NCBI GenBank assembly: GCA_034658635.1 | Contig: JAYEFL010000367.1 | Span: 1 to 25,588, forward strand | Reading direction: 5' to 3' | Origin: JABHCC01 sp034658635 | GTDB taxonomy: Bacteria; Bacteroidota; Bacteroidia; Bacteroidales; UBA12481 | DNA length: 25,588 nucleotides | Part shown: positions 15,369 to 23,698 of the stretch, piece by piece | Position numbering within the stretch: position 1 is the stretch's first letter | Layout of the letters: each line of letters starts with the position of its first letter | Notes under the pieces: model-generated | Told to the model about the DNA's origin: nothing | What the model saw: only the letters and a program-made list of their open reading frames with translations | The model's database searches: none | Program-made: the position numbers and the translations under genes

Positions 15369-15962
15369 TTAGATTTCGTTTGGAGCCTGATGCTCCGGGT
15401 CTATTATTTCGCGGTACTTCTTTACGACGAGTTTAAAATCTTCCCAGGAATCTTTTTTTAACTGCGGATTTCTCAGTAAAGCAGATGGATGGTATGTTGG
15501 CATAACCAGAAAATTCTCCCATTCCATCCATTTGCCCCTGATTTTTGTGATTCTTGCTTCCGGATCAATTAATCCTTTTACGGCTGTTGCCCCAAGCAAA
15601 ACCAGTATTCGGGGCCGGATAATACTAATCTGCTTAAAAAGCCAGGGCAGGCATGCATCGCGCTCTTCAGGCTTTGGGTCGCGGTTTTGGGGTGGACGAC
15701 ATTTCACGATGTTTGCGATGTATACATGTTCCTCTCTGGTAAACCCGCATGCCGAGAGTATTTTGTCTAATAATTGTCCGGATTTCCCAACAAATGGTAC
15801 TCCCTGAAGATCCTCTTCATGACCCGGACCTTCACCGATAATCATGATTTCTGCATACGGATTTCCCATTCCAAAAACTGCATTTTTACGTTTGGTATGC
15901 AATTCACAAAGTGTACAATTACTTACCTCCTGACTCATTTTGAGGAATTCCTTTTCAACCAT
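15369..15962 (-). CDS. Uracil-DNA glycosylase family 4 (4Fe-4S)
   Basis: A 197-residue DNA repair enzyme that removes uracil from DNA. Four cysteines fit the iron-sulphur cluster ligands of family 4: Cys16 and Cys19 (NCTLCELH), Cys88 (IVKCRPP) and Cys104. The catalytic motif is GEGPGHEEDLQGVPFVG (43-59) and the second motif is YHPSALLRNP. The length is typical for the family. It lies 26 bases after the M6 protease stop, so it may be the last gene on that transcript although the functions are unrelated. An internal ATG at codon 9 is also possible as the start. Confidence 0.93.
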   Translation of the reverse strand: MVEKEFLKMSQEVSNCTLCELHTKRKNAVFGMGNPYAEIMIIGEGPGHEEDLQGVPFVGKSGQLLDKILSACGFTREEHVYIANIVKCRPPQNRDPKPEERDACLPWLFKQISIIRPRILVLLGATAVKGLIDPEARITKIRGKWMEWENFLVMPTYHPSALLRNPQLKKDSWEDFKLVVKKYREIIDPEHQAPNEI

Positions 15963-15988
15963 GATTAATGCTTTTGGGATTACATATT

Positions 15989-18538
15989 TTAAGGAGACTG
16001 TTTAAGAAGTTTTTTTGAAAATGTATTATGCAGATTATTCACAATCATTACGTAAATGCCAGCTGGCATTTCTTCCAGATTAAGGGTTTCATGATGACTG
16101 ACTCCCTGAATGTGGAGTTCTTTTCGCCAAACTTCTTTGCCCTGTAAATTTAATATTCTGATGCTTGTCTCACCATTCAGCCCGGTGAGTTGTAATTCAA
16201 AGCGACCATCTGAAGGATTTGGAAAGATTGTGTAATTGAAGTCGTTTTCAATCAGTTTTATATTTGTTCGGATACCCTGGATAAGTATATTATCAATTCC
16301 GGTACCGTAACTTAAGTCTTCAGTATCATTATACTGAAAGCCAATTTGAATTTCCTCTGAGTTAAAATCCTGGGGAATATCAACACTCATTGTACGCCAA
16401 ATGTATTTTGGTCCAAAACCACTAACACCAAGTTTTTTCAGTTCAACCCAGGTGTCGGTTGGTGACCGGCGAATCCAGATCTTCAGGAAATCGGCTGAGT
16501 TGAGCCTTTTCAAAGTATAATCGAATCCTAGTGTAACGGACTGATAACCTGACAAATCAAGCCGTGGAGTGATGGCCATGTCTTTTGAATTGGCTGAATA
16601 TCCGTTCGCAAAAGAATTAGCTGCCAGAAATACACTCTCATTTTCGGTGTCCATCTCATGTAACCCGGCATCCCCCCAACGGAATCCGTTTACTGATCCC
16701 AGAATTATCCAACCGTGACTTTCTGATTCGAAATCTTCAGAGTATGGAAGAGCCATAATCCCTTTTGGGGTGAAGGAAATAGTGTTTCCTGGTTCTGATT
16801 CTCCATCAGGTCCGCCTGAATAGAAGGCAGTTACATAATATGAGTAAGACACTCCTTCCTGAATATCCGTATCGGTATATGCCGACGTTGTAGTGCTTGC
16901 CAGGTGTTCACCATTTTTGTAAATCACATAGTTTTCAAAACCATCTGTATACAAGTTTAACCAATCAAGCTTAAGCTCTCCATCTGAGAGATTGAATGTC
17001 AGATCAACCGGTGGATAAAGAGAAACAATGTTTACTTCAAATGTGATGCTGTCTCCATAATTTACCACATTGAAAAGATCGAGCCCTCCTTTGCCCCCAT
17101 TCCCATTGTTATACAGGAAGCTTGATGGGTTAGTTCCATCGTTCATCTCAAATCGATTATTCCCAAGAGGAGCCGCACTGAATGAACCATTTTCAGTTAG
17201 TGTTCCACCCGCACGATAAACATAAATCTCATCTGGAGGTCCACCTGCATTTCCTCGCCCTGCCGCTGGATTTATCCGGTAAACAATCAGGCCTTCGCCC
17301 GGAATACTGCTATCATATAACCCTTCCCGTTTGCGATACTCCAGTACAAAATATTCTAAGGGATGCAAGGGGGATGAAATTCTATAAATATTGTTTTCAG
17401 GATTCTGGAGGGGGTAAATAGAGTAGGTTCCTGACTCTGAAATTTCAGGTACAGAAGCGATCCAATCTCCATATTTGTATTTCATAAAAGCACCCATGTA
17501 ACCGTGTCCGCTGGATTGATCCATGATATCATACGGGCCACAGGCTGTGGGTGCCCCGGTGTCTGTATAATGGTACAAGTCTGGCGCCCCCAACACATGA
17601 AAAAACTCATGGCATAGCGTTCCTACATTGAAGGTTCCTTCAAGCATGAATAAGTAATCTCTTACTACCAGGCCACGAATAGTAGCTGTTTGTGAATATA
17701 GTGACCAGCGATGAGGCCAGAGCAATGTTGACCAGGCAGTTGTTCCACCTTTAATAGTAAAACAAACATTATCTACATTGCCATCATTATTGGCATCCAG
17801 GTTCAGAGTGTCAGGAATCTGATCTCTTACGAATTCTATAGCCTTTTTAAGCAGTGTATGCTCTCTTCCTGTTTTCTGTCCGTCTGTGTATCCCTCAGGG
17901 TTTGCGGCTGAATGGGGCATAAAATATGCCCGGGGATGTTCAGAAGTATATGAAATATTAATGGTGTCAGGAGAGTTTGGATAATGGTAGGTATCTACAA
18001 AAAGCCTCTCATACGACACTTCATGGTAGTAGTGTTTCAAAGATCGCTTATCCATTGCATCGTATGAATCGAAATACTCTTCGCGTGGGGTTTCGAAGAT
18101 GCTGTCATCAGCAAAGGAAATGTATATCGACAGCTGATTAACTTGTCCGCTTGTGGGGGCATCAGTCATCCCTTTCATACGCATGGGAGCCAGGAAATCC
18201 TCTCGTTTCTGACGATACAAATTTTCTGAGATTTTGGCACCCGGAATTAGTCCGACATCTGCTGGATTAACAGAGTTGACCAGGTGTTTTGATGGAATTA
18301 CTAGATCTCCCTGCCTGATACCATAATAGAAATATCCGTCATCAGGATTTAAGACTATTGTGAATCCTTTACTATCATGCAGATAGTTGTAGAATTCGTC
18401 ACCTGAAGCCAGACAATTGAATTTTGTTCCGTCAGGTTGTTCAATTGTCATTGCTACGTTTCTCAAATGATCGGCTTTGGCAACCTGGCTAACCATCAGG
18501 CTCACAAATAAAAGAAGGAAGAAGAATCTTTTTATCAT
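15989..18538 (-). CDS. M6-type secreted metalloprotease with T9SS sorting domain
   Basis: About 849 residues from ATG 18538, which gives a clean signal peptide (IKRFFFLLLFVSLMVSQVAKA); a TTG five codons upstream is an alternative. Propeptide at about 23-125. The catalytic region at 130-380 holds the zinc motif HEFFHVLGAPD (310-320), the HExxHxxGxxD form of immune-inhibitor-A-like M6 proteases; GHGYMGAFMKYKYGDW after it is also typical. A beta domain follows, then Fn3 (about 509-592), then a jelly-roll/MAM-like domain (596-755, starting LPYSEDFES, with GFRWGDAG), then a type A T9SS sorting domain (FNYTIFPNPSDGRF...MPAGIYVMIV...KKLLKQ). It should be exported by Sec, cross the outer membrane by T9SS and be cleaved and anchored or released at the surface. 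The substrate is unknown. It lies 7 bases after the C10 protease gene and shares its tail architecture. Confidence 0.92.
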   Translation of the reverse strand: MIKRFFFLLLFVSLMVSQVAKADHLRNVAMTIEQPDGTKFNCLASGDEFYNYLHDSKGFTIVLNPDDGYFYYGIRQGDLVIPSKHLVNSVNPADVGLIPGAKISENLYRQKREDFLAPMRMKGMTDAPTSGQVNQLSIYISFADDSIFETPREEYFDSYDAMDKRSLKHYYHEVSYERLFVDTYHYPNSPDTINISYTSEHPRAYFMPHSAANPEGYTDGQKTGREHTLLKKAIEFVRDQIPDTLNLDANNDGNVDNVCFTIKGGTTAWSTLLWPHRWSLYSQTATIRGLVVRDYLFMLEGTFNVGTLCHEFFHVLGAPDLYHYTDTGAPTACGPYDIMDQSSGHGYMGAFMKYKYGDWIASVPEISESGTYSIYPLQNPENNIYRISSPLHPLEYFVLEYRKREGLYDSSIPGEGLIVYRINPAAGRGNAGGPPDEIYVYRAGGTLTENGSFSAAPLGNNRFEMNDGTNPSSFLYNNGNGGKGGLDLFNVVNYGDSITFEVNIVSLYPPVDLTFNLSDGELKLDWLNLYTDGFENYVIYKNGEHLASTTTSAYTDTDIQEGVSYSYYVTAFYSGGPDGESEPGNTISFTPKGIMALPYSEDFESESHGWIILGSVNGFRWGDAGLHEMDTENESVFLAANSFANGYSANSKDMAITPRLDLSGYQSVTLGFDYTLKRLNSADFLKIWIRRSPTDTWVELKKLGVSGFGPKYIWRTMSVDIPQDFNSEEIQIGFQYNDTEDLSYGTGIDNILIQGIRTNIKLIENDFNYTIFPNPSDGRFELQLTGLNGETSIRILNLQGKEVWRKELHIQGVSHHETLNLEEMPAGIYVMIVNNLHNTFSKKLLKQSP

Positions 18539-18545
18539 TTGGTAT

Positions 18546-21212
18546 TTATTCAATAATTATTTTTTTCATGTAGACTCGTTTGGCAAATCTGGCTTGCAGC
18601 AGGAAAATCCCGGGCTTTAATGATCTAACATCCAGTCGATATTCGGTATTTGATCCGTTAGCCCTTCGACTCTGCTCAGGGGCCGGGTAACTGAGTCTCT
18701 GAGTCAACCGTTCGGCATCGCTGAGCGACTGGTGGCTGAGCGAAGTAGAAGCCCGATGTTCCAGCACTAATTTTCCCTGCAAGTTAAACAATTGCAAGTA
18801 AACATGCTCAGTCTGGTTCTGTAGAAACCTGATGGATATCTGATCTCTGGCAGGATTTGGATAGACTAGAAAACCATCATCCCATTCTATGTTTTCAACT
18901 GAAGAGTTAATTCTGAAGTCTAAGACCATTCTCATTGTATCTGGCTGACAATGATCATTATATACTACCTGGGTAACGGTGTATAGCTCAAATTCCTGAT
19001 ACTTATTTTGCGGATTGCTTTCAGTAGAAGTTTTCCCATCTCCAAAATCCCACCAGAAATAGTCGGCATTTTTTGAAGCGTCAGTAAACTCGGCCAGGAG
19101 CCCGTCAGTGTTCGCTTCAAATCCTGCGATGGGTTTCAATGTAACTTGTATTTGATGATCTTTTTCTAACAAATCCAAGTGATTGAGAAGTAAAGTGGTG
19201 TTTTTACTTCCTCCTGTTTTGTATGAGACTTCATGAGGCCCTTCTGTATAGGCATATCGGGGTTCAGCTCCTTCACCAAAGTTCCAGTACCACGAGCTGA
19301 TTTCACCAGTTGATTCACTGGAAAAAAGAATATTCTGGAACTGGCAGGCATTTGAATCATTAACGGAGTATTGTGGTACCGGAGGATCATCTATCTCCCA
19401 AATCCGAATATTGTCAATGGCTGCACCATAACCCTGTCCGTTAAAATCATTATAATAAAAACCAATTTGTATTGGTCCGTATCTGGCTTCTTCAGGAAAA
19501 TAGTAATAAACAGTCTCCCAGTCGCCCCATAAACCGGTAGAGTCAAGTTTTGAAATGGGGTACCATAGTCCGTTATCGTATCTCCGGTACATCAGAAAAA
19601 GGTAATCAACACCGGGTTTCTGCTTAAAGACGTAATCAAAACTAATGGCTACATGTTCAATATTTCTGATATCGAGGCTTGGCGAAATAAGATAGTCAGT
19701 TACCTGGATTGAAGGATCGGCATGGTCAGACCTGATGCTGATCACGTGTCCGTTATTTCCCGGAATATCCAAATCTGCTGCTGCTCCCCATCTGAATCCC
19801 TGAAGTGTATTTTTAAGCTCCCATTCATTGGGATTAAGCTCAAATCCATTTTCAAAGGGCAAGACAATGTTGGGTACAGGTGTTACTGTAATATCATCGG
19901 TAGTTTCAGATTCACCTTCATCGCCGCCAATATATGAAGCGGTAATATGATAGGTATAGTCTCTTCCATTTTCTAATTCAAGATCTCTGAAACTATTTGT
20001 CACGGGAGTTGCAATGAGTTCTTCGTCGCGGTAAATATTGTAATGTGAAAAATCATTAATCACCAGCTCATCCCATAGTAGTTGAACAAAGCTGTCTCCG
20101 GGCAATGACTGAAACGATCCGGGCCTGTCGTGCATCGGGATATTATCCGGCTGAATCCAAAAAATTGCAGCTTGTCCTTTGGTAAAATTGCCTCCGCCAG
20201 CGGCCATGTTTTCTAAGCGGAAATAGCCGTTTCCGGCACCATTCCAACCCCAGTTGAAATGGAAATATGACTCACTATGAAAACCATCTATGTTAAAGGC
20301 ATGACCGCTTCCTCCATTCGGGTTAGATCCGATATAGATGAGTGGACGACCGTTGATCAGTTCCTGACGAAGCATGATGAACCAGTCTCTTTCAGAATAC
20401 CTTTCCTTTTCTCTCACTTGCATACCCTTGTAGAAGCGAAAATGGTTTTTTAGTGCCTGGATGGCATAGACTGAAGTATTTGCTCCGGATTCATCCGGAC
20501 CGTAGTTCATATAAGTTGCAACTCCGGCGTGGTATAGCAGAAGTGCTGAGGCATCATCAGGATAAGTCGGATGCATATTCCCCCACTGATATGCAGTATC
20601 AAAACTGGCTGTCTGAAGTCCGTATTCAGGGTGATTAGTCGGAGTATAAGAATTCGAACCCACGCCGCGTTCTGGCCAGTTCCATTTGTTCATTGCCTGT
20701 CCCATGGCTACTGCAACACATCCTACAAGGGCATGCCGGCCATCATCATCAGACGGGCAGTATTTATTCCATGGGCTTCCCTGTCCCCAGCTGGCCTCAA
20801 CCAGGGGCTCAACCCGGGTGTCTTGCATGAATGTCATCCCCTTGGTTGATTTTAATCTCGAAACTGAGCTGGGTTTAATCAGCTGAATCCATTCTCTGAT
20901 TAGTGGATGATCGGGGGAATCCGGAAAAATGGATTCTTGTGAATATCCAATGATATCAGCCTGGTTATCGTTATAAAAATAGATCAGGAATCCCTTTGGT
21001 TCAAACTCTGCAAGGTAAAGGTCAGAATCAGCTGAAGAAAGAAGCTTGAGTTCTGATAATGCGGGAGAGCTTTTAAGCGAAGAAGTCTGTTCCTGCATCC
21101 AGTTCAGAGCAAATTCCCTTGCCTGATCCTCCTGTGCCTGGAGTCTCGATTGCCCCGTTAGAAGCATTCCCAGAACGCACATTATCACCCACCAATAAGC
21201 CTTCTTTTCCAT
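18546..21212 (-). CDS. C10 family (streptopain-type) cysteine protease with T9SS sorting domain
   Basis: A protein of 888 residues. Signal peptide 1-27 (ending LQAQ), then a Spi-like propeptide to about 115. The C10 catalytic domain runs 128-355: WGQGSPWNKYCP, nucleophile Cys165 in HALVGCVAVAMGQAMNKWNWP (159-180) and catalytic His304 in GSGHAFNIDGF, followed by FHFNWGWNGAGNGYF. Then Fn3 (362-446), jelly-roll (449-606, with GFRWG and YGAAIDNIRI), two PKD-like domains (about 612-690 and 693-765, with WYWNFGEG and WDFGDGKTS), and a T9SS sorting domain (776-888: FLVYPNPARDQISI, LQLFNLQGKLV, LKPGIFLLQARF). The family includes SpeB and PrtT-like enzymes. The sorting domain is interrupted in frame at about 820-852 by a repeat element. 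It lies 83 bases after the TonB receptor gene and 7 bases before the M6 gene. Confidence 0.93.
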   Translation of the reverse strand: MEKKAYWWVIMCVLGMLLTGQSRLQAQEDQAREFALNWMQEQTSSLKSSPALSELKLLSSADSDLYLAEFEPKGFLIYFYNDNQADIIGYSQESIFPDSPDHPLIREWIQLIKPSSVSRLKSTKGMTFMQDTRVEPLVEASWGQGSPWNKYCPSDDDGRHALVGCVAVAMGQAMNKWNWPERGVGSNSYTPTNHPEYGLQTASFDTAYQWGNMHPTYPDDASALLLYHAGVATYMNYGPDESGANTSVYAIQALKNHFRFYKGMQVREKERYSERDWFIMLRQELINGRPLIYIGSNPNGGSGHAFNIDGFHSESYFHFNWGWNGAGNGYFRLENMAAGGGNFTKGQAAIFWIQPDNIPMHDRPGSFQSLPGDSFVQLLWDELVINDFSHYNIYRDEELIATPVTNSFRDLELENGRDYTYHITASYIGGDEGESETTDDITVTPVPNIVLPFENGFELNPNEWELKNTLQGFRWGAAADLDIPGNNGHVISIRSDHADPSIQVTDYLISPSLDIRNIEHVAISFDYVFKQKPGVDYLFLMYRRYDNGLWYPISKLDSTGLWGDWETVYYYFPEEARYGPIQIGFYYNDFNGQGYGAAIDNIRIWEIDDPPVPQYSVNDSNACQFQNILFSSESTGEISSWYWNFGEGAEPRYAYTEGPHEVSYKTGGSKNTTLLLNHLDLLEKDHQIQVTLKPIAGFEANTDGLLAEFTDASKNADYFWWDFGDGKTSTESNPQNKYQEFELYTVTQVVYNDHCQPDTMRMVLDFRINSSVENIEWDDGFLVYPNPARDQISIRFLQNQTEHVYLQLFNLQGKLVLEHRASTSLSHQSLSDAERLTQRLSYPAPEQSRRANGSNTEYRLDVRSLKPGIFLLQARFAKRVYMKKIIIE
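18659..18755. repeat. Palindromic repeat element inserted in the C10 protease sorting domain
   Basis: About 97 bp with inverted ends: TTCGACTCTGCTCAG at 18665-18679 and CTGAGCGAAGTAGAA at 18736-18750 pair at 12 of 15 positions, with more pairing outside (GCCC and GGGC-like flanks). CGCTGAGCGACTGGTGGCTG lies in the middle. The motif CTTCGACT..GCTCAG is a dispersed palindromic repeat I recognise from Bacteroidota genomes, usually between genes. Here it adds about 33 codons without a stop or frameshift; the encoded piece includes PAPEQSRRANG. No other copy is seen in this window. Confidence 0.7.
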
Positions 21213-21295
21213 TTATCCTGTTATATGGGAGGCACAAGATACGAAACTGCAAGGATACATAGAGTTGGCTCATTAGAAGGCGAATTAAAAACACC

Positions 21296-23557
21296 TCAAA
21301 ACTTCACTCTGGCCTGCAGTGTGATATTGCGTGGTGCCCCGATATCCCCGGGTCTGCCCATATATTCTCTATTTAGGAGGTTCCTTGCTATCAGATTAAA
21401 CCTTATGAACTCATTGATTTTCCATGCCAGGCGCATATCCATTAGCAAAAATCCGGAGTTATTATTCTCCCAGTAATCGGGATATCCCGGAAGGAAATAA
21501 TTGCCATAAAAGCGATCGAGAAATACCTCGTCTACATTAATCATTTTACTGATATACTTAATATTTACGCCAAGTAGCAGACGCTTTGTTTCAGCCTCAA
21601 AATCAGCTTTAAAAGAATGCTTATGCCTGTATTTCAGGATGTATTCATCTGGCTCTAATCCTTCCTCAGCTAATTTGTTAAGATCAACTGGAAGCATAAA
21701 AGTGTAACCAGTAATAATCCGAAACACAATCGGGGAGTAAGATACTTCACCCATAAAGGTGAGTTCAGCTCCTGTGATGCGAGCATTCCCAATATTCATT
21801 GCTTTAAATCCCAGGTAATCATAACTGGGAATTTGGACTGAATCAGGAAGGTGCATTCCGAAAGTGTATTCGATCATATTGTTGTATTTGGTCTGGAAAA
21901 GTGCCAGATCAGCATATCCTCTCCAGTTTCCCAGAGATATTCCCTGTTTTACTCCAATTTCTGCACTCCATCCCTTCTCAGGATTCAAATCGACATTCGG
22001 AAGAATCTTTAATCCTCCCACTTTGGCATCTGCAAATTTCTCAGCAAGTGATGGAAAGCGGTAACCTTGTCCTAAGGAAGATCTTAGGAATGTAGCCTTG
22101 CCAATCCGGTAATTTAATCCTGTTCGCAAAACAGGTAAAGCATTATAAGACAGTCCGTCAAGCATATTCATTTCCCACCTGACACCCCCTGATACTTTAA
22201 CTCTTTCACCCACCCTGGCATCGAGCTGCGAATAGACGGCGTAATTTGCTGAGCTGTGATTATCAAGCAGTCTGGCCTCAATTTTTGATTGCGTTACAGA
22301 GCTTCCGCTTGACCACACAATTCCGTTCTTAAAATTCTTCTGATACCTGTAGTCTGTGTAAACGGTTCTTGCATAGCTGCTTTTGTCTTTGTTAAGAGTG
22401 GCATTTCCTATGGTAAATATTCTTGATTTCAAAGAATGTTTCCCCCCCTTTGCTGTGCTGTATTCTGCGTACGGATCAATGTTATACCTTAAACCCAGAT
22501 AGGGATCATAAGTTACTGGATTCTGTCTGTATGCTCCTGAGTCAGCATCCTGCCATATCAAGAATTGAGAAGCATCAACAGACATAATACTGCTTGATAT
22601 ACCGACTATTAATCCCGGTGCTTTTTTAAATCGATATCGCAAATTTAAATTTCCCCTTCCGCGTTTCTCATACTCCAGTTCTCTGTATCCATCATCCTGG
22701 TAATAATTACCACTGAACATTACATCCAGATTTCCTATTTTCCTCAGGTGTGACACAGTGGCCCCGGCAAAAACTGGTGAACGATCCCACCAGACCATCT
22801 CCTGCCTCTTTGGCTTCATGTAAATACCGCTGAAAAGCGTTACCTCTGTTGTTGGTTCATCCCCTGGAAACTTATTGCGCAAATGAATAACTCCGTTTAG
22901 TGCCGCAGAGCCATATAAAACAGATGATGCACCCTTGATTACTTCAATCTGATTAATATTTTCAACCGGTAGATAGCTCCACTTGATATCTCCTGCATCT
23001 CCAGCGATCATTGGCATATCATCTACAAGCATCAGAATCCGGCTTCCGGCACCATAACTCCAGCCACTTCCTCCCCTTATACTCGCCTGGCCTTCAATAA
23101 TATCAATGCCTGATGTTTTCTCAAGAATCATATCCAGTGATGTGATGTTTTGATTTGATAATTGCGTGGATTTTATGACCTCCATTGAAACCGTGACATC
23201 CGATAATTTCTGCTCATAGCGTCCGGCACTAACCACTACTTCATCAAGTATTCTGGTGCTGACCTGCATGCTGACATTCAGAATAATTGATTTGCCTGTT
23301 TCAGCAGAAACAGTTTCGAAAGAAGTTTCATATCCAACGAAAGAAAAAGAGATAATGTGCTCTCCGGGTTCAATATAAAACGCATAATTTCCCTCGTTGT
23401 CCGTTATTGCGCCCCCTTTTCCATCAATACCTACATTCACAGCCACCATTGACTGTCTGGTTTTTTCATCTGTTACCTTGCCGCTGACAGCAAGCTTTTC
23501 TTGTCCTGACACCGAAACGAACAGTGAAATAAATAATATGGATATGATTACTCTCAT
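21296..23557 (-). CDS. TonB-dependent outer membrane receptor
   Basis: A receptor of 753 residues. Signal peptide 1-18 (ISILFISLFVSVSGQ). Residues about 22-105 are a carboxypeptidase-regulatory-like domain (VSGKVTDEKTRQSMVAVNVG, GNYAFYIEPGEHIISFSFVGYE). The plug follows: LDEVVVSAGRYEQKLSDV, TSLDMILEKTSGIDI, SIRGGSGWSYGAGSRILMLVD and IEVIKGASSVLYGSAALNGVI. The remaining residues form a beta barrel ending with Phe (NITLQARVKF). Such receptors import siderophores, vitamins, sugars or peptides with TonB-ExbBD energy; there is no adjacent SusD, so a Sus-type glycan system is unlikely. The closest guess is a metal-chelate or peptide receptor, given the two proteases directly downstream. The ligand cannot be predicted. 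Confidence 0.95.
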   Translation of the reverse strand: MRVIISILFISLFVSVSGQEKLAVSGKVTDEKTRQSMVAVNVGIDGKGGAITDNEGNYAFYIEPGEHIISFSFVGYETSFETVSAETGKSIILNVSMQVSTRILDEVVVSAGRYEQKLSDVTVSMEVIKSTQLSNQNITSLDMILEKTSGIDIIEGQASIRGGSGWSYGAGSRILMLVDDMPMIAGDAGDIKWSYLPVENINQIEVIKGASSVLYGSAALNGVIHLRNKFPGDEPTTEVTLFSGIYMKPKRQEMVWWDRSPVFAGATVSHLRKIGNLDVMFSGNYYQDDGYRELEYEKRGRGNLNLRYRFKKAPGLIVGISSSIMSVDASQFLIWQDADSGAYRQNPVTYDPYLGLRYNIDPYAEYSTAKGGKHSLKSRIFTIGNATLNKDKSSYARTVYTDYRYQKNFKNGIVWSSGSSVTQSKIEARLLDNHSSANYAVYSQLDARVGERVKVSGGVRWEMNMLDGLSYNALPVLRTGLNYRIGKATFLRSSLGQGYRFPSLAEKFADAKVGGLKILPNVDLNPEKGWSAEIGVKQGISLGNWRGYADLALFQTKYNNMIEYTFGMHLPDSVQIPSYDYLGFKAMNIGNARITGAELTFMGEVSYSPIVFRIITGYTFMLPVDLNKLAEEGLEPDEYILKYRHKHSFKADFEAETKRLLLGVNIKYISKMINVDEVFLDRFYGNYFLPGYPDYWENNNSGFLLMDMRLAWKINEFIRFNLIARNLLNREYMGRPGDIGAPRNITLQARVKF

Positions 23558-23635
23558 GATATTGAATTAAGTCTTATGGATTTGTTATCACACCAATTTC
23601 TATTCCATAGCATTAAAAAAATGGACGATTACATA

Positions 23636-23643
23636 CAAAAATA
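23636..23643 (-). promoter_or_regulatory. Possible -7 box for the TonB receptor gene
   Basis: The minus strand reads TATTTTTG, which fits TAnnTTTG, 79 bases before the ATG at 23557. The region is very AT-rich, so the match may be chance, and no -33 TTTG is seen. It lies 12 bases from the opposing -7 box of the porin gene. Confidence 0.25.
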
Positions 23644-23655
23644 GAAATATATATA

Positions 23656-23663
23656 TATGTTTG
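23656..23663 (+). promoter_or_regulatory. Possible -7 box for the FadL-like gene
   Basis: TATGTTTG fits TAnnTTTG exactly and lies 35 bases before the ATG at 23699, a usual leader length in Bacteroidota. It overlaps the alternative ATG at 23657, which argues against that start. No clear -33 TTTG is present; an AT repeat (ATATATATAT) precedes it. Confidence 0.4.
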
Positions 23664-23698
23664 AGGTTATTATTAAAGATTACCCTAATTTTTTAATC

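Noticed and set aside
21213..21260. TATCTTGT on the minus strand as a -7 box for the C10 protease gene
   Set aside because: Only 6 of 8 positions match TAnnTTTG and there is no -33 box; the gene may simply be read from the TonB receptor promoter.
23657..23698. Upstream ATG start of the FadL-like gene (14 extra residues)
   Set aside because: The extra residues are charged and would spoil the signal peptide, and the ATG sits within a likely -7 box; ATG 23699 starts a clean signal sequence.
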